Shown here: positions 49,741-57,734 of the stretch, one piece after another
How the letters are laid out: each line of letters starts with the position of its first letter
Position numbering within the stretch: the first letter of the stretch is position 1
Assembly (NCBI GenBank): GCA_012514145.1
Contig: JAAZAV010000049.1
Coordinates: 1 to 64,000, forward strand
Direction of reading: 5' to 3'
Length of the DNA: 64,000 nt
Source of the DNA: Clostridiales bacterium
Lineage (GTDB): Bacteria > Bacillota > Clostridia > Oscillospirales > CAG-272
Notes under the pieces: model-generated
Database searches by the model: none
What the model was told of the DNA's origin: nothing
The model's input: only the letters and a program-made list of their open reading frames with translations
Translations under genes and position numbers: made by a program

Positions 49741-49815
49741 TGGCACCCCCAGCGAGAATCGAACTCACAACTAACCCTTAGGAGGGGCTTGTTATATCCA
49801 TTTAACTATGGGGGC
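49741..49815 (-). tRNA. tRNA-Arg (anticodon CCU)
   Basis: A 75-base tRNA with 3' CCA encoded. The acceptor stem is GCCCCCA / TGGGGGT with discriminator G. The anticodon stem AGCCC / GGGTT closes loop CTCCTAA, anticodon CCT (reads AGG). The T arm GTGAG-TTCGATT-CTCGC is standard. It is an isolated gene with its own promoter and terminator. Confidence 0.95.
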
Positions 49816-49835
49816 GTATGGGCTGTGGGGGATAT

Positions 49836-49868
49836 TTCCGGCGGCAAAACGGCAAAAAGCCGCCGGAA
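49836..49868 (-). other. Perfect hairpin in the tRNA-Arg 5' leader
   Basis: 10-bp perfect stem TTCCGGCGGC / GCCGCCGGAA with a 13-base loop, between the promoter and the tRNA, in the part that RNase P would remove. Confidence 0.6.
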
Positions 49869-49885
49869 ATTCAAAACCGGTGGAT

Positions 49886-49914
49886 ATTATATCACCAATC
49901 GGTGAAGAATTCAA
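49886..49914 (-). promoter_or_regulatory. Promoter of tRNA-Arg
   Basis: TTGAAT, 17-bp spacer, TATAAT, pointing left; leader of about 65 bases. Confidence 0.8.
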
Positions 49915-49932
49915 GTATTTTCGGGTAATCTC

Positions 49933-49961
49933 TTGAAATTTGTTGAGATATAGGCTATAAT
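49933..49961 (+). promoter_or_regulatory. Promoter of LCP gene
   Basis: TTGAAA, 17-bp spacer, TATAAT. Divergent from the tRNA promoter. Confidence 0.75.
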
Positions 49962-50027
49962 AACAGCTATTCGGCGTGCTGTGCGCCGTTTTTGACAAAT
50001 ATACGGAAGGGGAGGCGTTTTATAACA

Positions 50028-51041
50028 ATGGGTTCCGCGCTGAAGAATTTTATTATAACGTTTTTTGTATCGCTGCTTATATTCGGCCTTATCGCCTACA
50101 TGCTTGTAAACTACGCGGTGAATGCCATTATAAACGCCGCTCCCGAAATCACCCCCGACCCGGGCGCCGAGGTCACCGACGAAACCACAGCCGACCCGGC
50201 TGAGCCGGTTGAGACCAAACTGGACCTCAGCGCGATAGCCGGACAGACCTTTACGGCGCTTATCATAGGCACCGACTACCAGCCGGAGATTTTCACCGAT
50301 TACGACCTTAAGGCGGTGAACAAGAACGCGCCGGGCTTCCCCAAGCCCGAGCGCACCATACAGGCGGACGCCCTGCTGCTGGTACGGGTCGATCGAACCT
50401 CCGCCAGCTTCGTAATATCCGCCCTGCCCGCCAACATGGTGGTAAAGTGCGACGGAGTCGACACCCAGCTCCGGGATGTTCTGGCGCTGAAGGATGTCGC
50501 CTATCTCTGCGACAAGGTGACCGCGTATACCGGCTACGCCATAGATTATTACGCCCTGTTTTCTGTCGGCGACTGCGCCGCTATACTCGAAAAACTGGGC
50601 GGGCTGCACTTCGATGTGCCCGAGAACATGAGCTATATCGACAACAACGGCAAGCTGAAGATCAGCCTCCGCAAGGGACCTCAGCAGCTGACCGGCGACA
50701 CGGCGGTGAAAATGCTCCGCTACGCCTCCTACAAGGACGGGACAGCGGGGCGGCTGCGCACCACCTCGGCTTTCGCCCGGGAACTGATACGCACCCTCAC
50801 CGCTCCCGAGCACTTCAACTCGGCGGTGTCCATATACCAGGGTATCTCCGGCATGTTCGAGACCAACTTCACTCCCGAGATGCTCGCCGCCGAGATTGAC
50901 CTCATCTATATGTTCCCCCAGCTGAACGTGGTGGAGCTGGCATACCCCGGATCCACCGTCACCGGCGTCAGCGGCGAATACTTCCAGCCCAGCGTCACAT
51001 CGGCAATAGCCATGTACCGCGAATACCGCCATGTCAGATAG
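50028..51041 (+). CDS. LytR-CpsA-Psr family protein
   Basis: A 337-residue membrane-anchored cell-envelope protein. The N-terminal helix (about 8-30, FIITFFVSLLIFGLIAYML) anchors it. An acidic/Pro linker follows, then the LCP domain from about 75. ALIIGTDY, the polar core ADALLLVRVDR (about 112-122), and the late GDTAVKMLRYASYKDG-x-x-GRLRTT block (about 225-247) with the Arg residues that bind polyprenyl phosphate are visible. It transfers wall glycopolymers such as teichoic acid or capsule onto peptidoglycan. ATG 50028 is preferred; a TTG 36 bases upstream lacks support. GGGGAGG is about 12 bases before. Confidence 0.9.
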   Translation: MGSALKNFIITFFVSLLIFGLIAYMLVNYAVNAIINAAPEITPDPGAEVTDETTADPAEPVETKLDLSAIAGQTFTALIIGTDYQPEIFTDYDLKAVNKNAPGFPKPERTIQADALLLVRVDRTSASFVISALPANMVVKCDGVDTQLRDVLALKDVAYLCDKVTAYTGYAIDYYALFSVGDCAAILEKLGGLHFDVPENMSYIDNNGKLKISLRKGPQQLTGDTAVKMLRYASYKDGTAGRLRTTSAFARELIRTLTAPEHFNSAVSIYQGISGMFETNFTPEMLAAEIDLIYMFPQLNVVELAYPGSTVTGVSGEYFQPSVTSAIAMYREYRHVR

Positions 51042-51111
51042 GCAGCGGACGACCTCACCGGTATATTTTCATTGAGACAATAATACATAACACATACAGG
51101 AGAACACCGAA

Positions 51112-52506
51112 ATGCTCAACAGCGAAAAGACAATGGACAAGATAGTCGCGCTATGCAAGAACCGCGGCTTCGTTTTCAGCGGCTCCGAGATTTACGGCGG
51201 GCTGGCAAATTCCTGGGATTACGGCCCCCTCGGCGTCGAATACAAGAACAACTTAAAGCGCGCCTGGTGGAAGAAATTCGTCCAGGAGTCCAAGTATAAC
51301 GTAGGGCTTGACGCCGCTATTCTGATGAACTCACAGGTATGGGCGGCATCCGGGCATGTCGCCACCTTCAACGACCCGCTCATCGACTGCAAAGCCTGTA
51401 AGATGCGCCACCGCGCCGACAAGCTGCTGGAGGACTATGTAAAGGCAAACAACCTCACCGATGTGGATGTGGAGGCGATGGACAGCGAGGCGATGCTGAA
51501 CTTCATCCGCGCAGAAAAAGTTCCCTGCCCGGGCTGCGGCAAGTCGGACTTCACCGACATCCGCAAGTTCAACCTGATGTTCAAGACCCATCAGGGCGTA
51601 ACCGAGGACAGCGCGAATGAGGTTTACCTCCGTCCCGAGACCGCGCAGGGCATTTTCGTCAACTTCTCCAACATTCAGCGCTCCACCCGCCGCAAGGTTC
51701 CCTTCGGCGTGGCTCAGATAGGCAAATCTTTCCGCAACGAAATAACCCCCGGCAACTTCATCTTCCGTATCCGCGAGTTCGAGCAGATGGAGCTTGAGTT
51801 CTTCTGCAAGCCGGGCACCGATCTTGAGTGGTTCGACTACTGGAGAAACTTCTGCGCCGAGTTCCTCTACAGCCTGGGCATGAAGAAGGAAAATCTCCGC
51901 CTCCGCGACCACGGACCGCAGGAACTCTCCTTCTATTCCAAGGCGACAACCGACTTTGAGTACCTCTTCCCCTTCGGCTGGGGCGAGCTCTGGGGTATTG
52001 CCGACCGCACCGACTATGACCTGAACTGTCATATCAAGCATTCGGGCAAGGACCTCAGCTACTTTGACCCCGAGACCAACGAGCGCTATGTGCCCTATGT
52101 GGTCGAGCCCTCCCTGGGCGCCGACCGGGCGGCTCTCGCCTTCCTGGTTGAAGCCTACGACGAGGAGGTTATCGACGAGAAGGATACCCGCGTGGTGCTG
52201 CGGTTCCACCCCTATCTGGCTCCCTTCAAGGCGGCGGTGCTCCCGCTCTCCAAGAAGCTGGCAGCCGAGGCGGGCGAAATTGCCGACAATCTCGCAAAAC
52301 TCTTCCCGGTGGACTATGACGATACCGGTTCCATCGGCAAGCGCTACCGCCGTGAGGACGAGATAGGCACCCCCTTCTGTATCACCTACGACTTCGAGTC
52401 CAAGGAGGACGGCTGCGTGACCGTCCGCGACCGCGACACCATGGAACAGGTTCGCATTCCCATCGACAGTGTGGGCGCATATATATCCGAGAGGATAACA
52501 TTCTGA
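51112..52506 (+). CDS. glyQS: Glycyl-tRNA synthetase, dimeric type
   Basis: A 464-residue class II aminoacyl-tRNA synthetase that charges tRNA-Gly. It is the homodimeric type of Gram-positives, not the alpha2beta2 type. The start is [22 protein letters not shown]. Two zinc-type Cys pairs (CKACKMRH at about 97-104 and CPGCGK at about 140-145) are present. Motif 2 is seen as [25 protein letters not shown] (about 208-232), motif 3 as [14 protein letters not shown] near 332. A C-terminal anticodon-binding domain follows from ~365. AGGAGAAC is six bases before the ATG. No T-box leader fits in the 70-base upstream gap. Confidence 0.97.
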   Translation: MLNSEKTMDKIVALCKNRGFVFSGSEIYGGLANSWDYGPLGVEYKNNLKRAWWKKFVQESKYNVGLDAAILMNSQVWAASGHVATFNDPLIDCKACKMRHRADKLLEDYVKANNLTDVDVEAMDSEAMLNFIRAEKVPCPGCGKSDFTDIRKFNLMFKTHQGVTEDSANEVYLRPETAQGIFVNFSNIQRSTRRKVPFGVAQIGKSFRNEITPGNFIFRIREFEQMELEFFCKPGTDLEWFDYWRNFCAEFLYSLGMKKENLRLRDHGPQELSFYSKATTDFEYLFPFGWGELWGIADRTDYDLNCHIKHSGKDLSYFDPETNERYVPYVVEPSLGADRAALAFLVEAYDEEVIDEKDTRVVLRFHPYLAPFKAAVLPLSKKLAAEAGEIADNLAKLFPVDYDDTGSIGKRYRREDEIGTPFCITYDFESKEDGCVTVRDRDTMEQVRIPIDSVGAYISERITF

Positions 52507-52520
52507 TTAAGACTATAACC

Positions 52521-52555
52521 GTATCGCCGCGGATTTCCGCGGCGATACTTATTTC
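52521..52555 (+). terminator. Intrinsic terminator of glyQS
   Basis: Perfect stem GTATCGCCGCGGA / TCCGCGGCGATAC with a TTT-type loop, followed by TTATTTCC. Confidence 0.9.
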
Positions 52556-52623
52556 CGCCCTGCCTCTGCACTGTTCCCTCTTGCTTCAACACATCCCATT
52601 TCATCAACGCGCGAAAACCGCTG

Positions 52624-52652
52624 TTGCATACCGCAGGGCGGTGTGCTATAAT
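52624..52652 (+). promoter_or_regulatory. Sigma-A promoter of GH31 gene
   Basis: TTGCAT, 17-bp spacer, TATAAT. Lies within the upstream open frame, supporting ATG 52690. Confidence 0.85.
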
Positions 52653-52689
52653 GCGGTCAAAGACGAAACACCCCTGCAGGGAGAACAAC

Positions 52690-54765
52690 ATGAACGAAAA
52701 GACGATACTGCAATTCGAGCGGATATTCCCGGGGATATGGCGTGCGCGCGTATGCGCGAACACCGATACCGGCGGCATGGGAACTTCGCTCACCGCCTTT
52801 TACAAGCACGAGCCGAGGACAGAAAAACTCGACAGCCTGCCCGAAGCCGGGTTCCCCTTTGACGGCGCGCCGGGCGGGGAGGCGTTCTGCCAGTCTGACG
52901 GAGATGCAGGCACGGTTATATGCCTGCCGCTGCGTCTGTCCGAGCGGCTCTACGGTCTGGGACTGAACTATCAGCGGCTCTGCGTCAACTATGCGGCGCG
53001 TCAGCTGCGCTGCGACCACTACGGCGGGCAGGACAACGGCCGCACCCATATTCCCGCCCCCTTCTACGTGTCGGACAGAGGCTATGCGGTGCTCATAGAC
53101 ACGCCCGAGCCGGTGAGCTTCTACATGGGGAGCAGCGTGCGCCGGGATGCGGTGAACCCTCCCCCCGAGATACACCGGTTCCGCGAAAAGGGCTGGTCGG
53201 CGGTGACACCTGCCGAATATGTGGAGGCTTCCTTTGCCGCCGGCGGGTGCGACGTCTATGTGTTCGCCGCATCAAAGGACAGCAAATCTCCCATGCGCGA
53301 CGCGGCGGCGCGCTACAACCTGTGGAGCGGCGGCGGCTTCATCCCGCCGAAGTGGGGGCTGGGCATGTGGCAGCGGGTCAGCGGCTATGCCGACGGAGAG
53401 GACGTGAGAGCCGAGGCGGCAGCTTTCGAGGAACACGACATGCCTCTGTCGGTGATAGGACTTGAGCCGGGCTGGCAGACGGCAGCCTATCCAAGCTCCC
53501 TCGACTGGGATGAAAAACACTTCCCGGATCACAAGTCGCTGATGGCAGAGCTTGCCTCGAAGGGAATAAGGCTCAACCTGTGGGAGAACTTCTTCATCTC
53601 GGAGAAGTCGACCCTGTACGACCCCGTTTCCCCATACTGCGGCTCTCACAAGGTGTGGAACGGCATAGTTCCCGATCTCGGCTCCCCCGAAGCGGTGGAG
53701 ATACTGAGCCGGCATCACAAAAAACTGGCGGCGGAGGGAGTCTCGGGCTTCAAGGTGGACGAGTGCGATGGCTTTGACGGCTGGCTGTGGCCGGATCACG
53801 CGTCCTTCCCATCGGGACTCCGGGGAATTACCATGCGGGCGATATACGGCGCGGTGCTGCAGAGGATGCAGGACGACGCCTTCCGCTCGCTGGGACGGCG
53901 AACCTACGGACTGGTGCGGGCTTCCAACGCGGGAGCGGCACACCTGCCCTATGTTATTTACAACGACTGCTATTCCTTCCCCCAGTTCCTCACCGGCACG
54001 GCGTCGGCAGCCTTCTGCGGCGCTCTTTGGGTGCCCGAGGTGCGGGACGCCTCCACTCCGAGGGAATGGGCGAGACGCTTCGCCCTTTCGGCGCTCTCCC
54101 CGATACTTATGCTCAACGCCTGGGCGTCGGGCGCGAAACCCTGGAAGTTCCCCGAGATCGAGGACACGATACGCTCGATCCTCCGTTTCCGTCAATCTAT
54201 CGCGCCGGCGCTCTACAACGCCTTCCGCGGCTGGTACGAGGAGGGCATACCGCCCTTCCGTCCGCTCTGCATGGACTGGGCGGGCGGCGCCTCAGAGAAG
54301 GGCGGCGAGCTGGACGACACCGAAAATCCATACAGCCTCGGCGAGCTGCTTGACGTGACCGACGAATATCTCATCGGCAGAGACCTGCTGGCGGCGCCGG
54401 TGGCGCCCGACAGCGACACAAGGCGGATAATCCTTCCCCCCGGCGAGTGGTACGACTTCTTCACCATGGAGCGGGTCGAGAACAGCTTCACCCGGGAGTT
54501 CGCGCTTGATGAGATCCCCCTCTATGTTCGGGGCGGAGCGGTGGTGCCGACCTTAGGCGAGGACGGCGCGCTTGTGCTGCGCTGCTGCGGCAGGGAGGGC
54601 GAAGGGATAATCTACGACGACGACGGCGAGAGCTTCGGCTACGAGAGGGGCGAATATTCGCTTATAAAAGTGATTTTCGCCGACGGCAGGGCGGATTACA
54701 CCGTAGAATCCCACGGATATGAGCCGGGTTACGGCGATTTGCGCTTCGTTTTCTCACGGGATTAA
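52690..54765 (+). CDS. GH31-family glycoside hydrolase
   Basis: A 691-residue alpha-glucosidase/alpha-xylosidase-type enzyme. It has an N-terminal galactose-mutarotase-like beta domain (1-190), a TIM barrel from about 195 (GGGFIPPKWGLGMWQRVSGY), and C-terminal beta domains (about 530-691, YVRGGAVVP typical of GH31). The nucleophile Asp is read in GFKVDECDG (near residue 356), and the acid/base Asp probably in IYNDCYSFPQF (near residue 425). The sequence around the nucleophile (DECDG) differs from the usual D-x-x-E of alpha-xylosidases, so substrate is uncertain. No signal peptide. AGGGAGA precedes the ATG. Confidence 0.88.
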   Translation: MNEKTILQFERIFPGIWRARVCANTDTGGMGTSLTAFYKHEPRTEKLDSLPEAGFPFDGAPGGEAFCQSDGDAGTVICLPLRLSERLYGLGLNYQRLCVNYAARQLRCDHYGGQDNGRTHIPAPFYVSDRGYAVLIDTPEPVSFYMGSSVRRDAVNPPPEIHRFREKGWSAVTPAEYVEASFAAGGCDVYVFAASKDSKSPMRDAAARYNLWSGGGFIPPKWGLGMWQRVSGYADGEDVRAEAAAFEEHDMPLSVIGLEPGWQTAAYPSSLDWDEKHFPDHKSLMAELASKGIRLNLWENFFISEKSTLYDPVSPYCGSHKVWNGIVPDLGSPEAVEILSRHHKKLAAEGVSGFKVDECDGFDGWLWPDHASFPSGLRGITMRAIYGAVLQRMQDDAFRSLGRRTYGLVRASNAGAAHLPYVIYNDCYSFPQFLTGTASAAFCGALWVPEVRDASTPREWARRFALSALSPILMLNAWASGAKPWKFPEIEDTIRSILRFRQSIAPALYNAFRGWYEEGIPPFRPLCMDWAGGASEKGGELDDTENPYSLGELLDVTDEYLIGRDLLAAPVAPDSDTRRIILPPGEWYDFFTMERVENSFTREFALDEIPLYVRGGAVVPTLGEDGALVLRCCGREGEGIIYDDDGESFGYERGEYSLIKVIFADGRADYTVESHGYEPGYGDLRFVFSRD

Positions 54766-54811
54766 AATCAGCGCAAATTCATTCATGGGACGATATTTAA
54801 CGCGCTGACGG

Positions 54812-54840
54812 TTGAATCGCCGCTCGGGGAATGGTATAAT
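54812..54840 (+). promoter_or_regulatory. Sigma-A promoter
   Basis: TTGAAT, 17-bp spacer, TATAAT with extended TGG. About 35 bases before TTG 54875. Confidence 0.85.
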
Positions 54841-54874
54841 ATTCCCGTAAAAAGCTCCCGCGGAGGAAAACGAC

Positions 54875-55444
54875 TTGAATAACGATTACACATACACACC
54901 CGGACAGACGGGCAGGACGCAGTGGCTTATCGCCGGATTGCTCTATGTCGCCGCAATCGGGCTGTACGGACTGGGCGCGACCTTCAAAAATGTGCGGCTC
55001 TTTCTGCAGCTCGGCACCATGGCGGCTGCGGTGGCGGCTTTGCAGATCACTATACGCTGGTGCCTGTCCACCCATTACTACACGCTGACGGCGCCCGATG
55101 AAGAATCGCCCTCGGGCAGTCTGGTGATAAGCCGGCTGCAGGGAGAGCGGAGGAGGATCATGGCGTCATTGTCGCTGGAAACGGCAATTGCCATGGAACC
55201 GGCGGCCGACCGGGCGGCTATCAGAGCGCTGGAGGGCAAGCACGGAACACTGCGCCGTCTCTATGACTACCGCAGCAATATGATGTGCAAAACCGGATAT
55301 CTTTACATCTTCGAGTTCAACGGCGAGACGAACGGCGTGCGCATCGAGTGTGACGATGCCTTCGCGGCTGAACTGAAGCGGCGCGGGCGGCTCATCCCGG
55401 GCAATGAGGAACCGGTATACGACCCGGCGGAACGTGAGAAGTGA
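54875..55444 (+). CDS. Membrane protein of unknown function
   Basis: A 189-residue protein with two adjacent transmembrane helices near the N-terminus (about 17-37 and 42-62) and a cytoplasmic or external domain of about 125 residues. The domain begins with SGSLVISRLQGERRRIMASLSLE and ends in a beta-rich part (YLYIFEFNGETNGVRIECDDAF). It starts with TTG after GGAGG at eight bases. It has its own promoter. I do not recognise a family. Confidence 0.6.
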   Translation: MNNDYTYTPGQTGRTQWLIAGLLYVAAIGLYGLGATFKNVRLFLQLGTMAAAVAALQITIRWCLSTHYYTLTAPDEESPSGSLVISRLQGERRRIMASLSLETAIAMEPAADRAAIRALEGKHGTLRRLYDYRSNMMCKTGYLYIFEFNGETNGVRIECDDAFAAELKRRGRLIPGNEEPVYDPAEREK

Positions 55445-55487
55445 TACATTTTAATATACAATAAATATAACGGACAAGGAGAAAATC

Positions 55488-56072
55488 ATGAAAGAGATCA
55501 TTCTTTTTGACGGTTCAAGCTTTAACGGCTGGCGTTCAATCGGCGGCGGAGCGGTGAACTGGGAGCTTGCCGACGGCTGCATGACGGTGAAGCCGGGCAG
55601 CGGCAACATCGTGTCCGAGGAAGTTTACGGCGACGCGTACATTCACCTTGAGTGGATGGAGCCGGACATGCCGGGCGCTTCGGGTCAGTCGAAGGGCAAC
55701 AGCGGCGTTTACATTCAGGGGCGGTATGAGATCCAGGTTCTGGACTCCTACGGAGTGAAGAATCCGGACAAGGGCGACTGCGGCGCGATTTACGCTGTTT
55801 CGGCGCCGCTGACAAACGCCTGCAAGCCGGCGCTGGAATGGCAGTGCTACGACATCATATTCCGCGCGCCGCGATTTGACGCGGAGGGGAAAAAGACCGA
55901 GAACGCCCGGATAACCATACTGCAGAACGGCATACCCGTGCAGAATAACCTGGAACTGCCCTCCTTCACCGGCGGACCGCTGGAAGCCAATGAGACGGCG
56001 GAGGGTCCGCTTATGCTTCAGGATCACGGCGACAGGGTCAAATTCAGAAACATCAGGCTGTATAAGTTCTGA
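55488..56072 (+). CDS. DUF1080 / 3-keto-disaccharide hydrolase domain protein
   Basis: A 194-residue single-domain protein with the concanavalin-like beta-sandwich of DUF1080 (now linked to 3-keto-glycoside lyase/hydrolase activity). The hallmark opening LFDGSSFNGWRSIGG matches the family motif L-F-D/N-G-x-x-x-x-G-W. NSGVYIQGRYEIQVLDSYG (about 71-89) and DCGAIYAVSAP follow. Neighbouring oxidoreductases could make 3-keto sugars. It lacks a signal peptide, unlike many homologues. AAGGAGA is six bases before the ATG. Confidence 0.87.
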   Translation: MKEIILFDGSSFNGWRSIGGGAVNWELADGCMTVKPGSGNIVSEEVYGDAYIHLEWMEPDMPGASGQSKGNSGVYIQGRYEIQVLDSYGVKNPDKGDCGAIYAVSAPLTNACKPALEWQCYDIIFRAPRFDAEGKKTENARITILQNGIPVQNNLELPSFTGGPLEANETAEGPLMLQDHGDRVKFRNIRLYKF

Positions 56073-56097
56073 TGCTCCGACAGGGAGAAGAAAAATC

Positions 56098-56247
56098 ATG
56101 CAATATTACGCGATAGCGGCGGTCACGATAACGCTGATGGCGGCGATGATTTACACGGCGCTCAAGCGCCCGAAACAGCCCCCCGCCAAAGAACAAACAC
56201 CCGAAATCGACGAACAGCAAGCCGAAAATAATAATAATCAAGACTGA
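56098..56247 (+). CDS. Small single-TM protein
   Basis: A 49-residue peptide: one hydrophobic helix (AIAAVTITLMAAMIYTAL), then a basic Pro-rich and acidic tail ending in Glu, Gln and Asn. GGGAGAAG lies nine bases before the ATG. It starts 25 bases after the DUF1080 stop and probably shares its transcript. It could be a real membrane microprotein; function unknown. Confidence 0.5.
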   Translation: MQYYAIAAVTITLMAAMIYTALKRPKQPPAKEQTPEIDEQQAENNNNQD

Positions 56248-56275
56248 CAAACGACAGAATCAACAACCAATGCCC

Positions 56276-56356
56276 CGGCGAGCAAAGCTCGCCGCACATA
56301 AAAGTTCTTTGCTTGCTTTCCGGCACCTGAGCTTGCTCAGGTGCTAAGAAAGAAGC
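56276..56356. repeat. Dispersed hairpin repeat, copy 2
   Basis: The same 37 bases as at 1389-1425 (56276-56312) are followed by another hairpin, CACCTGAGC-TT-GCTCAGGTG (about 56323-56342), then AAGAAAG. Confidence 0.8.
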
Positions 56357-56380
56357 CGCATCCCCCCGCCGATAATATAA

Positions 56381-56413
56381 GAGAGAACCGCCCGAAATCC
56401 GGACGGTTCTCTT
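56381..56413 (+). terminator. Hairpin terminator, rightward
   Basis: Stem GAGAACCG / CGGTTCTC with a 13-base loop, then TTTCG. It would end the DUF1080/small-protein transcript. T-run is short. Confidence 0.55.
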
Positions 56414-56427
56414 TCGATGTGCAAAAC

Positions 56428-56459
56428 AGCGCCGCCCGAAAGCCGCTTCGGGCGGCGCT
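56428..56459 (-). terminator. Terminator of thiI
   Basis: Stem AGCGCCGCCCGAA / TTCGGGCGGCGCT, followed on the minus strand by GTTTTGC. About 20 bases past the thiI stop. Confidence 0.8.
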
Positions 56460-56478
56460 CTGTGTATCAACCGTAAAA

Positions 56479-57654
56479 TCAATACTTTGTGAGGGTCGTA
56501 AGAGCCTCCGCCACAAGTGTATCCACATCCACCCTTGCCTCCTGGGCGAGTACCTTTTCAAGCTCGGGGCGGGTCTTGGGGTGACGGGGAGTGAAGACGG
56601 TGCAGCAGTCCTCATAGGGCAGGATTGAGGTCTCGAAGGTGCCGATGCGGCGGGCGATGCGGACAATCTCCTCCTTGTCCATGCCGATGCAGGGGCGGAA
56701 GATCGGAATCCCGGCGGCGTCCTCGGTGACAGCCATTGCCTGGAGGGTCTGAGACGCCACCTGCCCGAGACTTTCGCCGGTGATAAGGGCGCCGCAGCGG
56801 TACCGGCCGGCTATCTTTGTGGCGATGCGCATCATGAAGCGGCGGAGCAGCAGGGTGAAATACTCCTCGTCGCAGTTGTCGCGCAGCGCCTCCTGAATGC
56901 GGGTGACCGAGACGACGCTGAGCCGTATCTCACCGCACCAATCTTCGAGCAGCCGGGCAAGCTCGATGACCTTCTCACGGGCGCGCTCGCTTGTATAGGG
57001 AAAGCTCTCGAAGTGGAGGGCGTCAAGGGCAATACCCCGTTTAGCCATCATCCAGCCGGCGACGGGGCTGTCGATGCCGCCCGAGAGCAGCAATAGCCCG
57101 TTTCCGTTGGTGCCCACCGGCATACCGCCGGCGCCCGGCTCCTGACCGGCGCTGATGAAAGCGTATTCCTCCCGCACTTCGATGCGGAAGACCGCTTCGG
57201 GATTGACGACGTCTACCCGCAGTTCGGGATTTATCCCGTCACGGGCGGCTCTCAGCAGGTCTCCGCCCACCTCCCGGGCTATCTCCATGGAGTTGAGGGG
57301 GAATCTCTTGTCACTGCGCTTTGCCTCGACTTTGAAACCGGAAATGCCCCGCAGAGCGGGAGAGAGATATTCGACGGCGGCGGTGCGGATGACGTCCATA
57401 TCCTTCTCCACCGCGAGAGAGCGGCTGACGGCAGCCAGCCCGAACACCCGGCGTATGGCGTCCCAGGCGCCGTCCATATCGCAGTCGTCGGACAGCGGCT
57501 CACAGGTGATGAGGCTCCGCCCAAGCTGCACGTCGAACTCGCCGTATGGCTCCAGGCTCCGGATTATCTCGCGCCTGAGTATATTCTCGAACCAGCGCTT
57601 GTTCAGTCCTTTAAGCGCCAGCTCGCCGTATTTGCAGAGAAAAAATTCTTTCAT
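56479..57654 (-). CDS. thiI: tRNA 4-thiouridine synthase ThiI
   Basis: A 391-residue enzyme for s4U at tRNA position 8, with a shared role in thiamine thiazole synthesis. It has the N-terminal ferredoxin-like/THUMP part (1-165) and the PP-loop ATPase motif SGGIDSPVAG near 190-199. A Cys in EDCCTVFTPRHP near 346 lies in the late domain. There is no C-terminal rhodanese domain (typical for Firmicutes, which use a partner sulfurtransferase). Its own promoter lies 36-64 bases upstream. Downstream genes on the same strand do not follow. Confidence 0.95.
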   Translation of the reverse strand: MKEFFLCKYGELALKGLNKRWFENILRREIIRSLEPYGEFDVQLGRSLITCEPLSDDCDMDGAWDAIRRVFGLAAVSRSLAVEKDMDVIRTAAVEYLSPALRGISGFKVEAKRSDKRFPLNSMEIAREVGGDLLRAARDGINPELRVDVVNPEAVFRIEVREEYAFISAGQEPGAGGMPVGTNGNGLLLLSGGIDSPVAGWMMAKRGIALDALHFESFPYTSERAREKVIELARLLEDWCGEIRLSVVSVTRIQEALRDNCDEEYFTLLLRRFMMRIATKIAGRYRCGALITGESLGQVASQTLQAMAVTEDAAGIPIFRPCIGMDKEEIVRIARRIGTFETSILPYEDCCTVFTPRHPKTRPELEKVLAQEARVDVDTLVAEALTTLTKY

Positions 57655-57689
57655 TTCACATAATTCCCCGGTAATTGGTATGGTGGAAT

Positions 57690-57718
57690 ATTATACCACA
57701 CCCGGGCGGGGAAAGCAA
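57690..57718 (-). promoter_or_regulatory. Sigma-A promoter of thiI
   Basis: TTGCTT, 17-bp spacer, TATAAT with extended TGG. Confidence 0.85.
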
Positions 57719-57734
57719 TAGCCGGACTGACGAT

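Noticed and set aside
49911-51032. 373-codon minus-strand ORF
   Set aside because: Antisense shadow of the LCP gene, no family resemblance and no start signals.
53272-54195. 307-codon minus-strand ORF opposite GH31
   Set aside because: GC-rich antisense shadow; the plus-strand GH31 has catalytic motifs and a promoter.
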